In this document: in pieces, positions 12,961 to 25,210 of the stretch | Numbering within the stretch: the stretch's first letter is position 1 | Layout of the letters: each line of letters starts with the position of its first letter | NCBI GenBank assembly: GCA_028023455.1 | Contig: JAQFVV010012400.1 | Coordinates: 9,724,248 to 9,788,247, forward strand | DNA length: 64,000 bases | Direction of reading: 5' to 3' | Origin: Epiperipatus broadwayi | Taxonomy: Eukaryota > Onychophora > Udeonychophora > Euonychophora > Peripatidae | Program-made: the position numbers and the translations under genes | Notes under the pieces: generated by a model | What the model saw: only the letters and a program-made list of their open reading frames with translations | What the model was told of the DNA's origin: nothing | Database searches by the model: none

Positions 12961-13030
12961 TAGCCTCCTCTAAGCTTACCCCAATATGTTTTTGATAGTT
13001 TTATGGGGCTTCCTTTTTGAAGTCTTTCCT

Positions 13031-16000
13031 TTAAAAAAATATACAAAAGTTCCAACATGTGTTGACCACTTACAGTTTCTGATTGAATTTCCATTGCCAA
13101 CCAGTTTATTTGTTATTATAAAACTTTTTCAATTTCATGCATTTTTGTTTAGAACCTCAATTGTTGAGCTTGTATCATCTCTCACAGCAATATTCATCAC
13201 AAAACTTTTTCAGAGATATCAGTGATATTTCATTGGTTGCTAGTTTGGGAAGCATTTTATTGTATATCATTTTATATCACCAATTGATGCAATAACACCA
13301 GAAGTTGTGATTTACCAATTTGTGAATTGCATTTACAATTTACAGTGGATATATTTATTTGCCCAAATGTAATTACCGAAGAATAAAAAATAATAAATTA
13401 AATACCAATAAAAAAAATGATATTTATTTTTGCAAATATAATTACAAATTAAAAATTAATTTACTTACAGTAAAAATTTTTTCAATCAGTCAAAAATACA
13501 AGGAATAAATAAGTATTGTTTTTGCCTTTTCTTTAAAATTTTCCAACACAAATGATTGAAGTGTGGTTAGAAAAGTTGTCAAAAGTAGCTCTTTTTTTAA
13601 AAATATATTTAACCTTCAACCATAAGTGTACAATTGTGGGTTTCTGTGATATTCTCTTGCATTTAAATTCCCATAAACTAGCAATTCATCTGATGCATTG
13701 CTGTGCCCAGTGCCATATTGGGAAAAAGATTAGCTTTGTCCTGGCATTCTAAATGAAGTAATGAAAATCTAATCCTTATTTACCAAACACTCATGGTCCA
13801 TCTATTCTAGCTATATTTTTTTTGTTGTTCACTATCTATGCATTGTCATTTTCTGATGAAGGGGGCACTTCATTTTTTTAAAAAAATTCATGATTGCATT
13901 TTTAGTGATCAAAAAACCTGACTTCATTCGCTGGAATTAAAATGTCAATGGATCACAGAACTTGACCTTTGTTTCAGCAAAGATTACATTCATAAAAAAT
14001 ACTTGACACATATTGGATCAGTTTATAATACTTTTGCAAGATTTTCCTTAGTCAACATTTTTATGCAATAATAAATAATAAATTAAACAAAATAAGTAAG
14101 TAAAAAGTTGCAATAAATAAAATGCTATGAGAATTAATAAAGTGAACAAAATAAGTATATAAATTAGAATTCACAACTTAGTCATTCTGTGGTAAAATAC
14201 TGAACCAGCATTTTTTTCCTTTCTTACTCATCTATTTCACTCCTCCTTAATTAATACTAACATATTGCTCTATATATTTAAGTGTACCGTTTTGATCTAT
14301 CTATTGCTATCTTTTTTGATATGATGAAATTCAAAAATTAGTACTATGAAAATTTGAACTTTCTCATTATGCTAGTTATTATACCCAACCGTCACAAAAA
14401 TGACCCCCCTCCCCATGTACATTTTTTAAATAACATTTTAAGAAGAATCAATTTTCAATTTATATATTTACATTAAGTGTGAATTTCTTAAAAAATTTTT
14501 TATAGCAAAACTATGAGACTTTTGTTTGCATAAAGTTGTTTTTTTTATTTAATTTTTTATTAATATTTGAAATGATAAGCATTACCATATATTTTCTTTA
14601 TCAAAGCTGTATGCAACTTTTATTGCATAATGGATGTTTTTTTAATGTATTATGAAATGATAAGTTTTTAGCCAGCTATCTAAAAAAAAAAAAAAAAAAA
14701 TGAGCAAATTCTTCAGCACCTAGAAAAATGTTGGTACAGATTAATTAATGCAATAATCTTTATATTACAAGGTATCATATTAAAATAAATTATAGCATAA
14801 TTAAACTATAGTACTTATTTTTGTATATCGATAATAACACATTTAGGCATTGATTGATAGTTAACATTTAACAGTCCAAAAACGGAAATGAATGATTTGC
14901 ACTTAATAAGATCTAAAGTTAAAAGTTTTATGTGGAAAATAGTAATAATAATAAAAACTAACAATAACAGATTTCAACTTATAATTATTTTTTTTTTAAA
15001 ATAAATTACTCTTTTTTTTTTTAATCCTAAATATATCTATCCTATAATTTATATGTATTAAAGTCATCTAATAATTTACAATTAATCAATACTAGTATAT
15101 TCTAAATACTGAACTTTAAGATGTAATTAAAAGGGACTTGAACACAGATTTTTAAGCTTCCTGCAGCTATCTCTCCATCTTGTATAACCAAAATACATGA
15201 CCATGCATATGTGAATCCCCTCTAAAAAGAAAAGAAAAATTAAATAAAACAATGCTAATTATTTTTAGAGATAAACATAAGTTTTATTAAATAAATGTTT
15301 TTTTTTCCCCTTTTAATGTCATTTATATTAATATTATATGAAAAGTAAAAATAATAAATTCTTTAATTTATTTATTTATTATAGATCTATACCTTATCAG
15401 TAGTCTAAACTTCAAAAATTGAGCTAAAAACAAGTCTCAAAAAGTCACCAATTTCAAAATGCTAATTTTTTTGTTTTCATTCGTTTATATTAATTTTTTT
15501 AATTATTTATCTTGTAAAACAAATTAATAATAACTCACCTGTTTGGACCTGCCTGCCCCCCCTCCCATTTGACTTTGCACAACCACTATTGATTTCTCTG
15601 AGGACCATTTTGAATGCCTTTTTATTATGCTCAATACTTAGGTTTGCAAGATTTTTATTCTTGATTTAATTTGGCCATTGAATTTTTTATTTATTACAAA
15701 TATTTTTCACCTTTAGCCATAGTTATTATAAATGTGAACAAAAAGTAGAAAATGTTAAATATTTAATTAAATGCTCTCTTAATAATTAATATTAATATAT
15801 AATATAATAATTTAATAATTAATAATTCTGAAAATTGCTTAAATGATATGTTTTTCAGTAAGATCTTTTTCAGTAATAAAAATATAATAGAATAATATAC
15901 TTTTCAGAAATTCATAAGAAGTTCAGAACTGAAAGTGATAAAAGATGAAACACAATGCATGGCTTTTACTCCAGAAATCTATCATTCTATCATCCCTATG

Positions 16001-16489
16001 CTAAATCATGCAGCGCATACGAAATCATTTGAATTAATTGTTTTAAATTATTCTGAGAAAAGAGTCACACTGCAAATATGAAGAATTTGAAAATATATCA
16101 CTAAAAAATCAAGAACTTATGAAATAATTTTTTATATGATGGGCTTCTTGCTCAAATGGTCTTAAGGACTTTATCTTTCCTTACTGTATAATAATTATGC
16201 TATTGTACCATATAATATTTTTTTTGAATGAGAAAATTTGAATTAAGCACTCAATTATTGTGCATATATGCTTAATCATTTTTGACTTACTGATTTTTAA
16301 GTTTTTTTTTTTTTAAACTTATATTAGGGAGCTTATTTTGGAAGGATATTAAATCAAGAAATGTATTTATAGTTGAAGATTATATAGCACTGTTTGATGG
16401 CAGGTATAAATACTTTTTTTTTTTGCTATGGGAAAAAAATTACTATCAATGTATGTGTGATTTAGCTTAATAGTAAGAATGATGGATTA
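13031..16489. other. A+T-rich spacer
   Basis: No supported gene or repeat. There is a poly(A) run at 14682-14700 followed by TGAGCAAATTC, and a C-rich patch at 15555-15566. Frames 12986-13225 and 13552-13752 are chance or the antisense of the LINE. Confidence 0.5.
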
Positions 16490-16640
16490 AGAATTAAAAA
16501 GTTCACGTATGTGTTTTCATTTATAAACATTTAAAAAATCCAAATCAGTTCAGTCAATCAAATGGAACTATTATTGCACTCAAACTGTTGCGTAAGTGCT
16601 CAAATGTTACATTACCCACTAAGCAACTGGAAATATCATT
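16490..16640 (+). repeat. SINE family B, old copy
   Basis: It shares TCAGTCAATCAAATGGAACT and AAGTGCTCAAATGTTACATT with the body and 3' end of the family. The head is lost. It directly abuts the foldback element that follows. Confidence 0.35.
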
Positions 16641-16654
16641 TTTCATGATCTCTG

Positions 16655-17106
16655 TAGAACAGGCAAAACTCTATGTATTGCCACTCAGTGCAAGTCAGAG
16701 TAATCAGTGGATGCCAGAAGGCTTGTGTATAAAATCCCCATCTAGTGCCTACTGATCCAATATCCCCAGACTAGTTTCTGGCTTGTGACCTTCATTAGTG
16801 AGGAGCCTTAGATCTGAGAGCACTGCACCTAGATCTTAGGAGCTAATGCAACCCTCCAGCAGCCACCTTTTATCTCAACTACAAAACTATGAGTCTTAAA
16901 TTGAAAACACCATAATATTTTCAATCCAAGCTAGTCTGGGGATATTGGATGAGTAAGCACTAGATTTGGGATTTTATGCACAAGCCTTCTGGCATCCATT
17001 GATTACTCTGGCTTGCACTGAATGGCAATACATATAAAGAGAGTTTTGCCTGTTTTAGTAACAGTTCTGAGCAAGTATAAGAAATGGTGATCATGTGATG
17101 TTTATC
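16655..17106. mobile_element. Foldback (inverted-repeat) element, subfamily 1, copy A
   Basis: The left arm begins AACAGGCAAAACTCT and the right arm ends with the complement AGAGTTTTGCCTGTT, followed by an arm extension (ACAGTT, then AAGAAATGGTGATCATGTG) that also flanks the copies at 27853 and 47240. The centre present in the 27.9 kb copy is mostly missing. The left arm holds a full hammerhead-like motif on the minus strand (16763-16804). The right arm resumes at CTAGTCTGGGGATATT (16931), with only the last part of the motif. No coding capacity, so it is non-autonomous. Confidence 0.8.
16763..16804 (-). ncRNA. Hammerhead-like motif, subfamily 1 (copy A, left arm)
   Basis: The minus-strand RNA reads, in order: stem I strand UCCUCA; core CUAAUGA; stem-loop II with GGU and GCC around a CACAA loop; GAAA; a C-G closed two-base loop (UA); cleavage triplet GUC; stem I strand UGGGGA. 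Stem I forms six pairs (one G-U). The core departs from the hammerhead CUGAUGA at one essential base (G to A), and an A-A mismatch sits at the base of stem II, so this copy is probably inactive. The fold is type I with a tiny stem III, which in known examples works best as a dimer. Confidence 0.6.
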
Positions 17107-17191
17107 TCGGTAGCAAAGGAAGTAAATATTTACTAACTTCTTAAACCTAATATGTTATAGGCCTTGTATCATATAACTGCATATAAGAGCC

Positions 17192-17500
17192 TCATAGTCT
17201 GAGGTAGTGCATCTTCCTTACTATACTATGACCTGAAATGTGAATCTGGATCAAGTAATTTTTTTTTCCAAGTGGCTTAGGCTTTTTCTATTATGTAGCT
17301 AATGTAAAGCTAACTTAGTTCACCATCTAACATTATTTAATGAATGGGTATCTGGATACCATTGATTAGAAGATAACAAAGATGGGAAATTGCTAAAACT
17401 CTCACTATCCTGGAGATGTCAAGTCTGGTGATCACTGCTTTCTTCATTGTTTTTCTATAAAGGTCTGTTAGTTTGGAGCAGCTCCTGCCTTGCAGTGCGT
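17192..17500 (+). repeat. SINE family A, near full-length
   Basis: The head has GTAGTGCATCTTCC and a degraded B box (GTGAATCTGGATC). The middle reads AATGGGTATCTGGATACC and GGAAATTGCTAAAACTCTC. The tail is TGGAGCAGCTCC, then TGCCTTGCAGTGCG. It is the best reference for the family and about 310 bp long. Confidence 0.6.
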
Positions 17501-18299
17501 TATTTATATATAAAGATGATTTTAACTTTTTTTTTTTTATAGAATTTATTTTCTAATTGTTAGCCTTTTTTATTTTAGGCGAATAAAAGCTGCTAACAGA
17601 TGTGATTTTTTGAATATTGGCGTACATATTTTTATCAATTGTCACTAAAAGGGATTGGGTTGTAGTTTATTTTTAATCCTTGTTTTCTTATTGTATCTTC
17701 TTTATAATTACAATTATTATCAATAATGTATAGAGATAAAAGTATAGAAAGTTGTTATTCGTCTGAAATAAAGTTTTTAATTACTATGTAGTATAAAAAG
17801 AATTGACATTCTTTTATACTCTATCATTTAGAGAGAATATGAAATTTCCTGTCAATCTTATCGAAACATCTACAAATATATATTTATTACAATTAGTAAT
17901 ATATCTAAATTTTAATTTTTTAAATCTTGAGGCAACCATTTCATAAAAGAATTGCTGTTACTCCGGTAATGAAATGTATATTTTGATTGACTGAATTAAA
18001 TGCCAATGATCAGATATTTTTTGAGGCAGTTAAAAAAAAAGTAGTTGTAGATAACAGAGTGATAGTATGTGATCTTCTGTTTTCATTTTTTAATTTATTT
18101 CTTTAAATTATTACTTTATAAAAGATAAAAATGATGATCTGTCAAATTAATTTATTAAGTGATTAAAAAAAAAAAAAGGCAAACTAAAACTTTGGAATTA
18201 TAAATACAATTTTAGTACGAAACAAAGTTGTTGATTTACTAGCTGTTATTAACGAATGAATGCAAAATGAATTTATGATTTAAAACATATGAATATGAA

Positions 18300-18475
18300 G
18301 AAAAATAGCTTTTAGCATGCTAGCCTGATATGTGTATAACCTGGGATTCAAATCTGAAATGGAGCTATTTTTCAAATAGCTGAAAAATTCTTCAAGAAAG
18401 CTTAGAGTTATCTATGTATCCATTATTGGTCATTAAATATTCTAACGCGGAGAATAAAATAAAGGGGTGAGAGAT
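18300..18475 (+). repeat. SINE family A, 5' part
   Basis: It contains TTTAGCATGCTAGCCTGATA, then ACCTGGGATTCAAATCTG with a good B box (GATTCAAATC), and ends with GGAGAATAAAATAAAGGGG, which matches the middle of other copies. Confidence 0.5.
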
Positions 18476-19730
18476 TCATAAAACCCCTCGTCAATTGTTA
18501 TTTTTAATTAATGTAATTTTTTTAATACTTATGGAAAAACATTTCTTTTTTGCATGTGGAGAGCTGTGTAATGCTGTTAATTTACTATAGAGAAAACATT
18601 TGTGGTGAATGATTCTTGGTTTTGTATATCTAGCATATATATCATTTAGATTTGTTACTATGGGTGACTCTTTTTATTTATATATATATATATTTGACAT
18701 TGATATTATAATATAGTAAATGAAATTGTTTATATTTTATTGATAATCTTCTCTGAAATGTAGAGGGATTATTGTTTTACAGTAGATTGTAAATTGATCT
18801 CTTGATGTCTATTTCTGTCAAAAAATTGTTTGATATTATAAAATTTCGACTAAGAGAGATTTGATCAGTTTACAATCAATTTTTAACTTACGTTAATATT
18901 ATGGTATTTTAGTATATTATACCTTAAATAGAATTAATGACTCACAATCATTTTCATCTATCTGCAAAATTTCCAGCTCCACTGCAGATTTGAACAAACT
19001 AATCAGTATTTTTATTTATATTAAAATCATGAATTTATTTTATATTTATTGTTAATAGAACCATAAATGAGTCAATTTCTTTATCTTTAATTGAAGTTGT
19101 ATTTATAAATCTCCAATTTATTACTATTATTATCAAACAGCCACTCATAAATGAATATAGCCATTCTAACCTCCTCCAATAAAAAAATGGAGATATAAAT
19201 AGAATGAGAAGGGGGGGGGTATTTTAGAAATTAATTTTGTAATGATTATACAAACCAATCTGTGAACTTCAAATACTTTTACATATAGAACATGCTAGTC
19301 CATTTTAATGTTAACTTGATATTTTATGATATTGTCTTTTAATGTATTCAGTAGAAAAGTCTTCTTTCTAAAATACTTCAACACCAAGTCTAATTGTAGC
19401 TCTCCAACACATTATGTTCTCTGTCATGTCTTCCCAATGGAAACAATTGACATTGTACTTTTTTAGAATGACTGTGAAATAATCCTTATAATATAAATGG
19501 GATTTTCTTCTTCCATCATAAAACATTCGTTTGGGAAGTGTTGCATTTTTCATTCTTTTTATAGGTATTATTTTATAATAATGAACCCAATAGTATCAAA
19601 TACTGTAAGTTGAAGAACATATTGATTGGCTAGAGCATCTTAAATGAAATTTTTTAATGCCTTTATATTGCAGTGTTAGAGTGTTCAGGTACAGTTAACT
19701 TATTTGGAGTAGTTACTTCAACATCTAAGA
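18476..19730. other. A+T-rich spacer
   Basis: A TA run near 18680-18692 and a G run at 19212-19220. The minus frame at 19368-19553 shows no family features. Nothing else supported. Confidence 0.5.
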
Positions 19731-19850
19731 TGTTTTTTTTTTTTTCTCATTTGTCATAGCATTGGCCGGCACACAAACCCACAACCATCTGCAACCAACT
19801 ACTTGCTTGCAAGTCTGACGTGATGACCTCTCGGCTACCAACGCTTGACA
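19731..19850 (-). repeat. SINE family D (tRNA-like, poly(A)-tailed)
   Basis: On the minus strand it begins TGTCAAGCGTTGGTAGCCGA with an A box (TAGCCGAGAGG). It runs through CAAGCAAGTAGTTGGTTGC, has a damaged B box (GGGTTTGTGTGCC) and ends GCTATGACAAATGAG plus a poly(A) tail, seen as the T run at 19731-19746. The shape and length (about 100 bp) suggest a tRNA with a long variable arm. Closely related copies are at 43745, 50144, 56170 and 60451. Confidence 0.7.
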
Positions 19851-20164
19851 AAGATCAGTTTTTTACTTATAAAAATACAAAGGTATTTAAAATGATTTAC
19901 ATTCTCAAGTTGATAAACATTTAGATTAAAAGTTGCTGGGGATTTTTTTTCACTCACTGGTTGATAAAGTGAGTTTTTTAAACATTAATTAATAAACTAA
20001 AATCATTATTCAAAATATTATAAACACTCTGTAAATCATCTTTTGAATTGAACAAAAATAGCACATTCATAATCTTATTGTAAATCTAGTATCTAAGAAA
20101 AAGTATTTGATTTTTCTTTTAGTTGATTCAAATTAAAAATTCCACTAGCAAACCTGTATTATAT

Positions 20165-21420
20165 CATGATCCCTGTCTGATTAAGTCACTTGCAAACAGT
20201 TCCAAAGACCACTATCATAAAAATTGAAAACATAATTGGAGCAAGTACACTTCCATCTGTAGTAATAACACTTCCTCTCATTCTGTTCACAATTCCTCTC
20301 ATTCCGTCTTGTAGAACCTGTATAATATGAATAAATTTTGATTGACAACCAATAATTTCAAACAATGCAGTAAACCTTCTTATTAACTTTATCAAATGCC
20401 TTATCACTCTTTTAATCCTGACACTTTATTTATATTTTCTTGGCAGCAAAATCTATATTTCTAGTGCTTCTTAATTCTCTAAAACTACATTGAATCTCTG
20501 GATAACTGGAAGCAACCTATTCAACAAAATTCTTGAATGATACCTTTGTTGTAATAACAATGATATTCTGTGATAATTATTGCATTCTTATCTTTTCCAT
20601 CTGTTTTTAAAAACTGGAACAATAAAAGCATCCTTAATGTTAAGTGACATGAATCCATATATTCCTACAAAATTTCAATGTATTAAAATTCTCCAGATAT
20701 TTCATCAGGATCTGTAGCCTTTCCATTTTTTTAAATTACAAAGAGTTCTTTTGACTTCAATAAACTGAATGTTTTTGTCTTAGATAAAATGGATATATCA
20801 TTAAAAGGCATCTGCTCAGTTCTTATATCATTATCATCATATAAGAGAATGCTATTGCTGGATTTGTTGCTTTCAGTTCATCACAAAAAAAAAAAAGGTT
20901 TATAAAGATTATGATCATTGAATGTTTGTATCTTCTTCCCAGGTTCAATTCACCAATTATTTTCAAGACTTAGTCATTGAACTTCTGTTTTCTGATATAT
21001 TTTTTCTTATGAAATGTCACGTTCAATCTATTATTCTGTCAAATAGTAAACACCACATTTTTTTTAAATCCAATTAATAAATTCATTGACAGAAAAGTAG
21101 TCATGATTCTTTTTAGTGAACCCAAGAATAGGTTTACTTGTATCTATAAAATGGTCCATGCTTCAATAATATCAGTTCTGAAAATCCGTATTAGCAATTT
21201 TAGTGTTTAATAGCTGTTGAAATTTATTGTATATAGTAGATTCTTCTAATGAATGAACATCAATTTTTTTGTGAATATGATTGGAATAATATCTTTTTTT
21301 AAATGTAATTGCCATTTTAATCTTAGATTGTTCTAATCTATAATTTGTCCAAAAATTTATGCTTGTAAGAACTCTTATAATGTGAACCACTCTGGTATTC
21401 TTTATTCATAACTTAATTTA
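20165..21420 (-). mobile_element. RTE-like LINE fragment: endonuclease end plus RT, inactivated
   Basis: On the minus strand from 21410 the frame reads LTSINFWTNYRLEQSKIKM, the C-terminal part of an endonuclease domain, then KIDVHSLEESTIYNKFQQL. Next come KNGKATDPDE (about 20705-20735), DAFIVPVFKN (near 20600), CNNYHRISLL, and RILLNRLLPVIQRF. RT motif B follows as GSVLAPIMFSIFM (20225-20275), preceded by FEIIGCQSKFIHIIQVLQDG. This order is that of RTE-type elements. Stops interrupt it, both ends are truncated, and the catalytic D-D motif downstream of motif B is absent. It is related to the element at 36.5-38.8 kb. Confidence 0.8.
20186..20407 (-). pseudogene. RT fragment around motif B of the RTE-like LINE
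   Basis: A 73-codon open piece holding IIGCQSKFIHIIQVLQDGM and SVLAPIMFSIFM, where an active enzyme has a Gln-Gly pair before the Leu-Ala-Pro. That Gln-Gly is missing here (the frame reads TTDGSVLAP), which is further sign of decay. Confidence 0.65.
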
Positions 21421-21559
21421 TTTTTATTTTTTAATTATCATTTAAGAAATAAATTTGTTGGTATGCCATTTTTCTCTTATTCTAAAATAATATTTGCACA
21501 ATAATGCCAATTAATGCTAAATCAAGGTATTTATCAGTTACTATATTATATTTAAAACT

Positions 21560-21832
21560 GCAAACTAGTTTGTATGCAATAACATATCTGACACCACCCA
21601 ATGATCTAGGTTCAAATTTATTCCAAAGAAACATTTTTTTTTTAAAACAGCCATATGATTTTTTTTTTTTAGATAAATTGATCATTAAAGATAGGTTGGT
21701 CAGTGGGTCTCTAGTTATTTTTAGCCAGAGAATAAAATAAGGGTATAAAACTGTTCTAACTGTCACCACTTTATAATTGTCAAATCTGGCGAGTACTGCT
21801 TTTTTCTGTAAAGGGCTGTTAGAGAGGCTAAT
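21560..21832 (+). repeat. SINE family A, diverged copy
   Basis: A degraded B box (AGGTTCAAATTTATTCC) lies at 21608. The 3' half has AGAATAAAATAAGGGTATAA, then TTTATAATTGTCAAATCTGG, and ends CTGTTAGAGAGGC. The frames 21482-21769 (minus) and 21504-21740 (plus) across it are not genes. Confidence 0.5.
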
Positions 21833-22319
21833 TAAAATTTGATTACTTTTTTTTATTCCTTATTTGAAATTGTAAATGCAAGGTAATATTTAAAAAAAAG
21901 AACTTTTTTAAAAAGATAGATAAAAAAATTATTTGTACAGTAAATATCAAGCCATTCCATATATATTATGGATGTTAATAGTCTTAACTTTTTTTGGATC
22001 GACTAATAAATTCTTAATGTTTACTTTTCATAAACTTGCTTTTATTTTGATATTTAGATAGCTGCTTCCTTCATAGGATCTGTAATTTCATTTGTCTATT
22101 TTTTTCATTTTTCACAGATTCTTCTTAAGCATTCTTCATTACTGCTTTACCCCAAACAAGCATATTTATCTAATAATGTAACATATGTCTTAATTAATCT
22201 TTGATGTTGAAATCACCAAGTTACTAAGATTATTTATAAATATTGATGCAAGGTAGAAATAACATCTTGGATTTAATAGCCAACTGGTATTAAAAAAGTT
22301 TTATTTTATTTGTGGGATG

Positions 22320-22450
22320 AAAAACAATGGGGAAGGTGGATGATAGTCAATTGCTCAGAAGATCATGTGACATTAAAAGCACTAAAGTCACAAGTTGAAT
22401 GTTGATCCAGGAATCTTTAATTATTGAATTTGTGGCCCACTGATATAAAA
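22320..22450 (-). repeat. SINE family B fragment
   Basis: The complement carries the family 3' end (AATGTCACATGATCTTCTGA) and upstream body. The head toward 22450 reads ATCAGTGGGCCACAAATTC. Confidence 0.45.
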
Positions 22451-23734
22451 ATTGAGGATTATGGTAATAAATTATTGAACCAAATTTAGGAATTCTAAAT
22501 CCGAATTTTTTAATTTATTCCCAACATTTTGGTCACTTTATATAGTCTTTTTCAAGAATATGTATACTTTGAATGTAGTTTTACTTATACATGGTTCATT
22601 TATGTCTAAACATTAGGGGGGGGGGCTTGGTTTATGAGCAGCATTCCACTTTAAAAACATAAATACTCAAGCGAAAAACAGTGCAGACCTTTTTTATATA
22701 TGAAAAAGAAAAAAAATTATTCAAGAAATATTTAAAATTTATTAGTTAATATATATATGTTATTATATCTATAGCCTGTGGGAATCTTCATTTTAACATA
22801 TTTTTATGTCATTATAATTAAATAATTTTGTGGTTAAAACACCTGTAGAGGCCCCTACTATCGCATTTTATACGCATATTATCAAGGTTATAGCCTCAGT
22901 AAATGTTACTTATGTAATCAATGTGCATTTAATAAATTTATAATTACAACTTTAAGTTTAATGTTATAAAATAAAAATTTTGTTTTTTAATATTTAATAA
23001 TTCTAAAATTTTTCTTGAACTTTTTGAGTTTTCCCCTGTTTTAGACATAAGGTAATTATAACATACATCATATGTAAAATTATATACAAAATATATTCTT
23101 GGGATAAAAAATATCTCATAAAGGAGTAAAAGTATTGTAAGGAATAAATTAAATTGAAAAAAATAAATAAATCTGTAATTGATTTAGAAAGAATTAGGAT
23201 TAAAAAGAAATGTTAAACTGAATATTTAGCTATACTAGTTTTAAAATCAATGTTAAAAAGATATTGCAGAATTGATATTTTATTTAATTGTAAATACAAC
23301 GATAAGAATGTGAGATTTTAATCTTAGAATTGCAGTTATTAATGCTTAACCAAGAAAAAATTTGTTTTGTGAATCTACCCTCAACATTTCGACATATGAA
23401 AATATTCCAACATACAATAAAATAGCCATTTTAAAAATTATATATAATTTTTATTAATAAAAATGGACTAACATTTCTATGTTTCATAATAGGAATTTAA
23501 ATATATATATATATTATTTAAAAATTTTGGCACAACTTCTTAATGTGTTTGAAATAAATTGATTTTTGATGTTTCAACATATTTAATGCTCTAGGATAGC
23601 AGTAGCATAATTTTTTCATTTGCACTACTTATCCACTGACTGTATTTCTCTTTTTATTCCTCAGCTATGTCAAGTAATACCATTAAATTGAACTTGTCAG
23701 ATAACTAGATTTACACACACTCATATCTTCTTTT
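22451..23734. other. A+T-rich spacer
   Basis: A G run lies at about 22616-22625. TA runs occur near 22750 and 23500. Nothing else is recognisable. Confidence 0.5.
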
Positions 23735-23945
23735 CCAATAAATGAGTGCTGGTTTAGCACGAAATACATATATTGGTGATTATTTATCTTTTCTACGTGT
23801 GTGGTCATGTGTATCAGTTGTATGACATAGTGTAGATAGTTGAAGGGTATTTTATCAGTTGTATGACTTAGTGTAGATAGTTGAAGGGTATTTGAAAGTC
23901 TGAGTTCAAATCCCCTATATTTACAATTAAGCTCCAGGTATGTGA
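23735..23945 (+). repeat. Repeat family C with a tandem duplication of its tRNA-like head
   Basis: It starts TGCTGGTTTAGCACGAAATA and continues TATTGGTGATTATTTATC, the same as at 32396. It then enters the tRNA-like module (ATCAGTTGTATGACATAG and AGATAGTTGAAGGGTAT), which is repeated a second time at about 42 bp spacing (23814 and 23856). The second repeat leads into a B-box-like GAGTTCAAATCCCC. The same junction of the two modules at 32.4 kb suggests they form one element. Confidence 0.5.
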
Positions 23946-24708
23946 AGACTGCCTACTATTTCAAATATTTTCCAATAGCTAAACTTTTGCCCAATTCTTT
24001 TAAAAACTTTAAATTATTTTAGTTTTTTTGTAGTATTAATGAATGATATATGTATTTTCTTCATTTTTATTTTTGAAGAGCAAGTAGACAGACATTTTCA
24101 AAAAACACTTGGCATTAAAAATATTAAAAGTGACAATATTGTACAAAGAAAAATAATATTTACTTTATGATTAAAATATAGTTCAAGTTTAAATTTATAA
24201 TACAAATATTATGAGCCTGTATCAGATATTGCAGACAGTAAATATACTAAAAACTAAACTATACAGAATATTGCCTATATATGATTCTCTGTATATAACA
24301 ATACTAAGGAGATACTTTAAATTAACTGGTAAATTTATTTGCCAGTATGAAACACCATCACATAGTGAGAATTAAAATTAAGATAGGTGAGAAAGAAACT
24401 AAATTGAACGGGATTATAAATCATATATAATCAAATATTTAAAATTTGCTAATATTAGAAATGTTAATTAGGAAAAAATTAAGGATCAGTATGTAATTGT
24501 TATTTGGATTAAAGGCTTTATTTACAATGAGTTATCAATCTTTTTAAACAATATGTTTTTTCAAACAATTATGATTTTTTATTTGAATCTAATAATAAAA
24601 GAAGTACTTTAAGGATTGTCAATTATGATTACCAATAGCTCAAACAAGCTCTTAATTGATAAGTGCGGTATGAGAAAATATTTAAAATCTCTATCCAGAA
24701 CCTTCCCA

Positions 24709-24750
24709 TCTCCAGACCGGTTTTGAGCTTATGGCTCACGTCAATGGAGA
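24709..24750 (-). ncRNA. Hammerhead-like motif, subfamily 2 (left arm)
   Basis: Minus-strand RNA: stem I UCUCCA; core UUGACGU; stem II GAGC and GCUC around CAUAA; then AAAA where the core needs GAAA; C, CG loop, G; triplet GUC; stem I UGGAGA. Stem I is six Watson-Crick pairs and stem II four. Three core bases deviate (C to U at the first core base, A to U at the last, G to A in GAAA), so it is a decayed copy with intact helices. Confidence 0.55.
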
Positions 24751-25164
24751 GCTAGAATATTCGGACATTAGATCTAAAATATCAACTCAAAAACCCAGCC
24801 CTTATTTCATATGTAATATTTAAGTAGAAACCCTGAAATTTTCGGACATGAAAATGTATTTAAATCCAGCCATCTAACTTAAATAGCTATATGGGATTGA
24901 ACTAAATTTGGATCTACCATATTTTAATAACCTCAGCATAGCCAAAGCCTTAAAGGTAAACTTATAATAATCAAAAAAGCAAGTCATATATAATATGACA
25001 TTACTTTTATAAGCTTGTATTTACAAAATTGTAATACAGATAGCATACCAATAGCTCAAACAAGCTCTTAATTGATAAGTTCGGTATGAGAAAATATTTA
25101 AAATCCTATCCAGAACCTTCCCATCTGAGTTGATATTTTAGATCTAGTGTCCGATTATTCTAGC

Positions 25165-25210
25165 TCTCCACTGACATGAGCCATAAGCTCGAAACTAGTT
25201 GGTCTGGAGA
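25165..25210 (+). ncRNA. Hammerhead-like motif, subfamily 2 (right arm)
   Basis: Plus-strand RNA: stem I UCUCCA; core CUGACAU; stem II GAGC, loop CAUAA, GCUC; GAAA; C, loop UAGUUG, G; triplet GUC; stem I UGGAGA. Stem I has six pairs and stem II four, all Watson-Crick. GAAA and GUC are canonical, but the last two bases of the CUGANGA box are A and U instead of G and A, so activity is doubtful. Confidence 0.6.

Larger units (their letters stand above)
11165..13030 (-). mobile_element. L1/Tx1-like LINE, RT plus C-terminal zinc knuckle, inactivated
   Basis: Read on the minus strand from about 13030 down, the pieces appear in LINE order. First comes a lead-in (SLEEAMQFKPEDFIKKVES), then RT fingers with VRPISKSTLGSKVSESI (near 12720). 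Motif A follows as LDIQSAFN (12511-12531), then motif B as SSPISSLLFIIYINPL (about 12330-12380), and the catalytic YMDD (12245-12256). After that are a thumb-side FNMEKS, an IQNNLNNKIENI region (11851-12144), and a C-terminal Cys-His knuckle ICNLC-HREKEIQKHLLFDC (about 11390-11450). The order and motifs fit L1/Tx1-type ORF2. Several stops and frame changes show it is dead. No endonuclease domain is visible, so it is 5' truncated. The clade call is less sure than the LINE call. Confidence 0.85.

Noticed and set aside
13850-13875. Hammerhead core from TCTGATGAAGGGGG
   Set aside because: No GAAA, no cleavage triplet and no stem I partner downstream.
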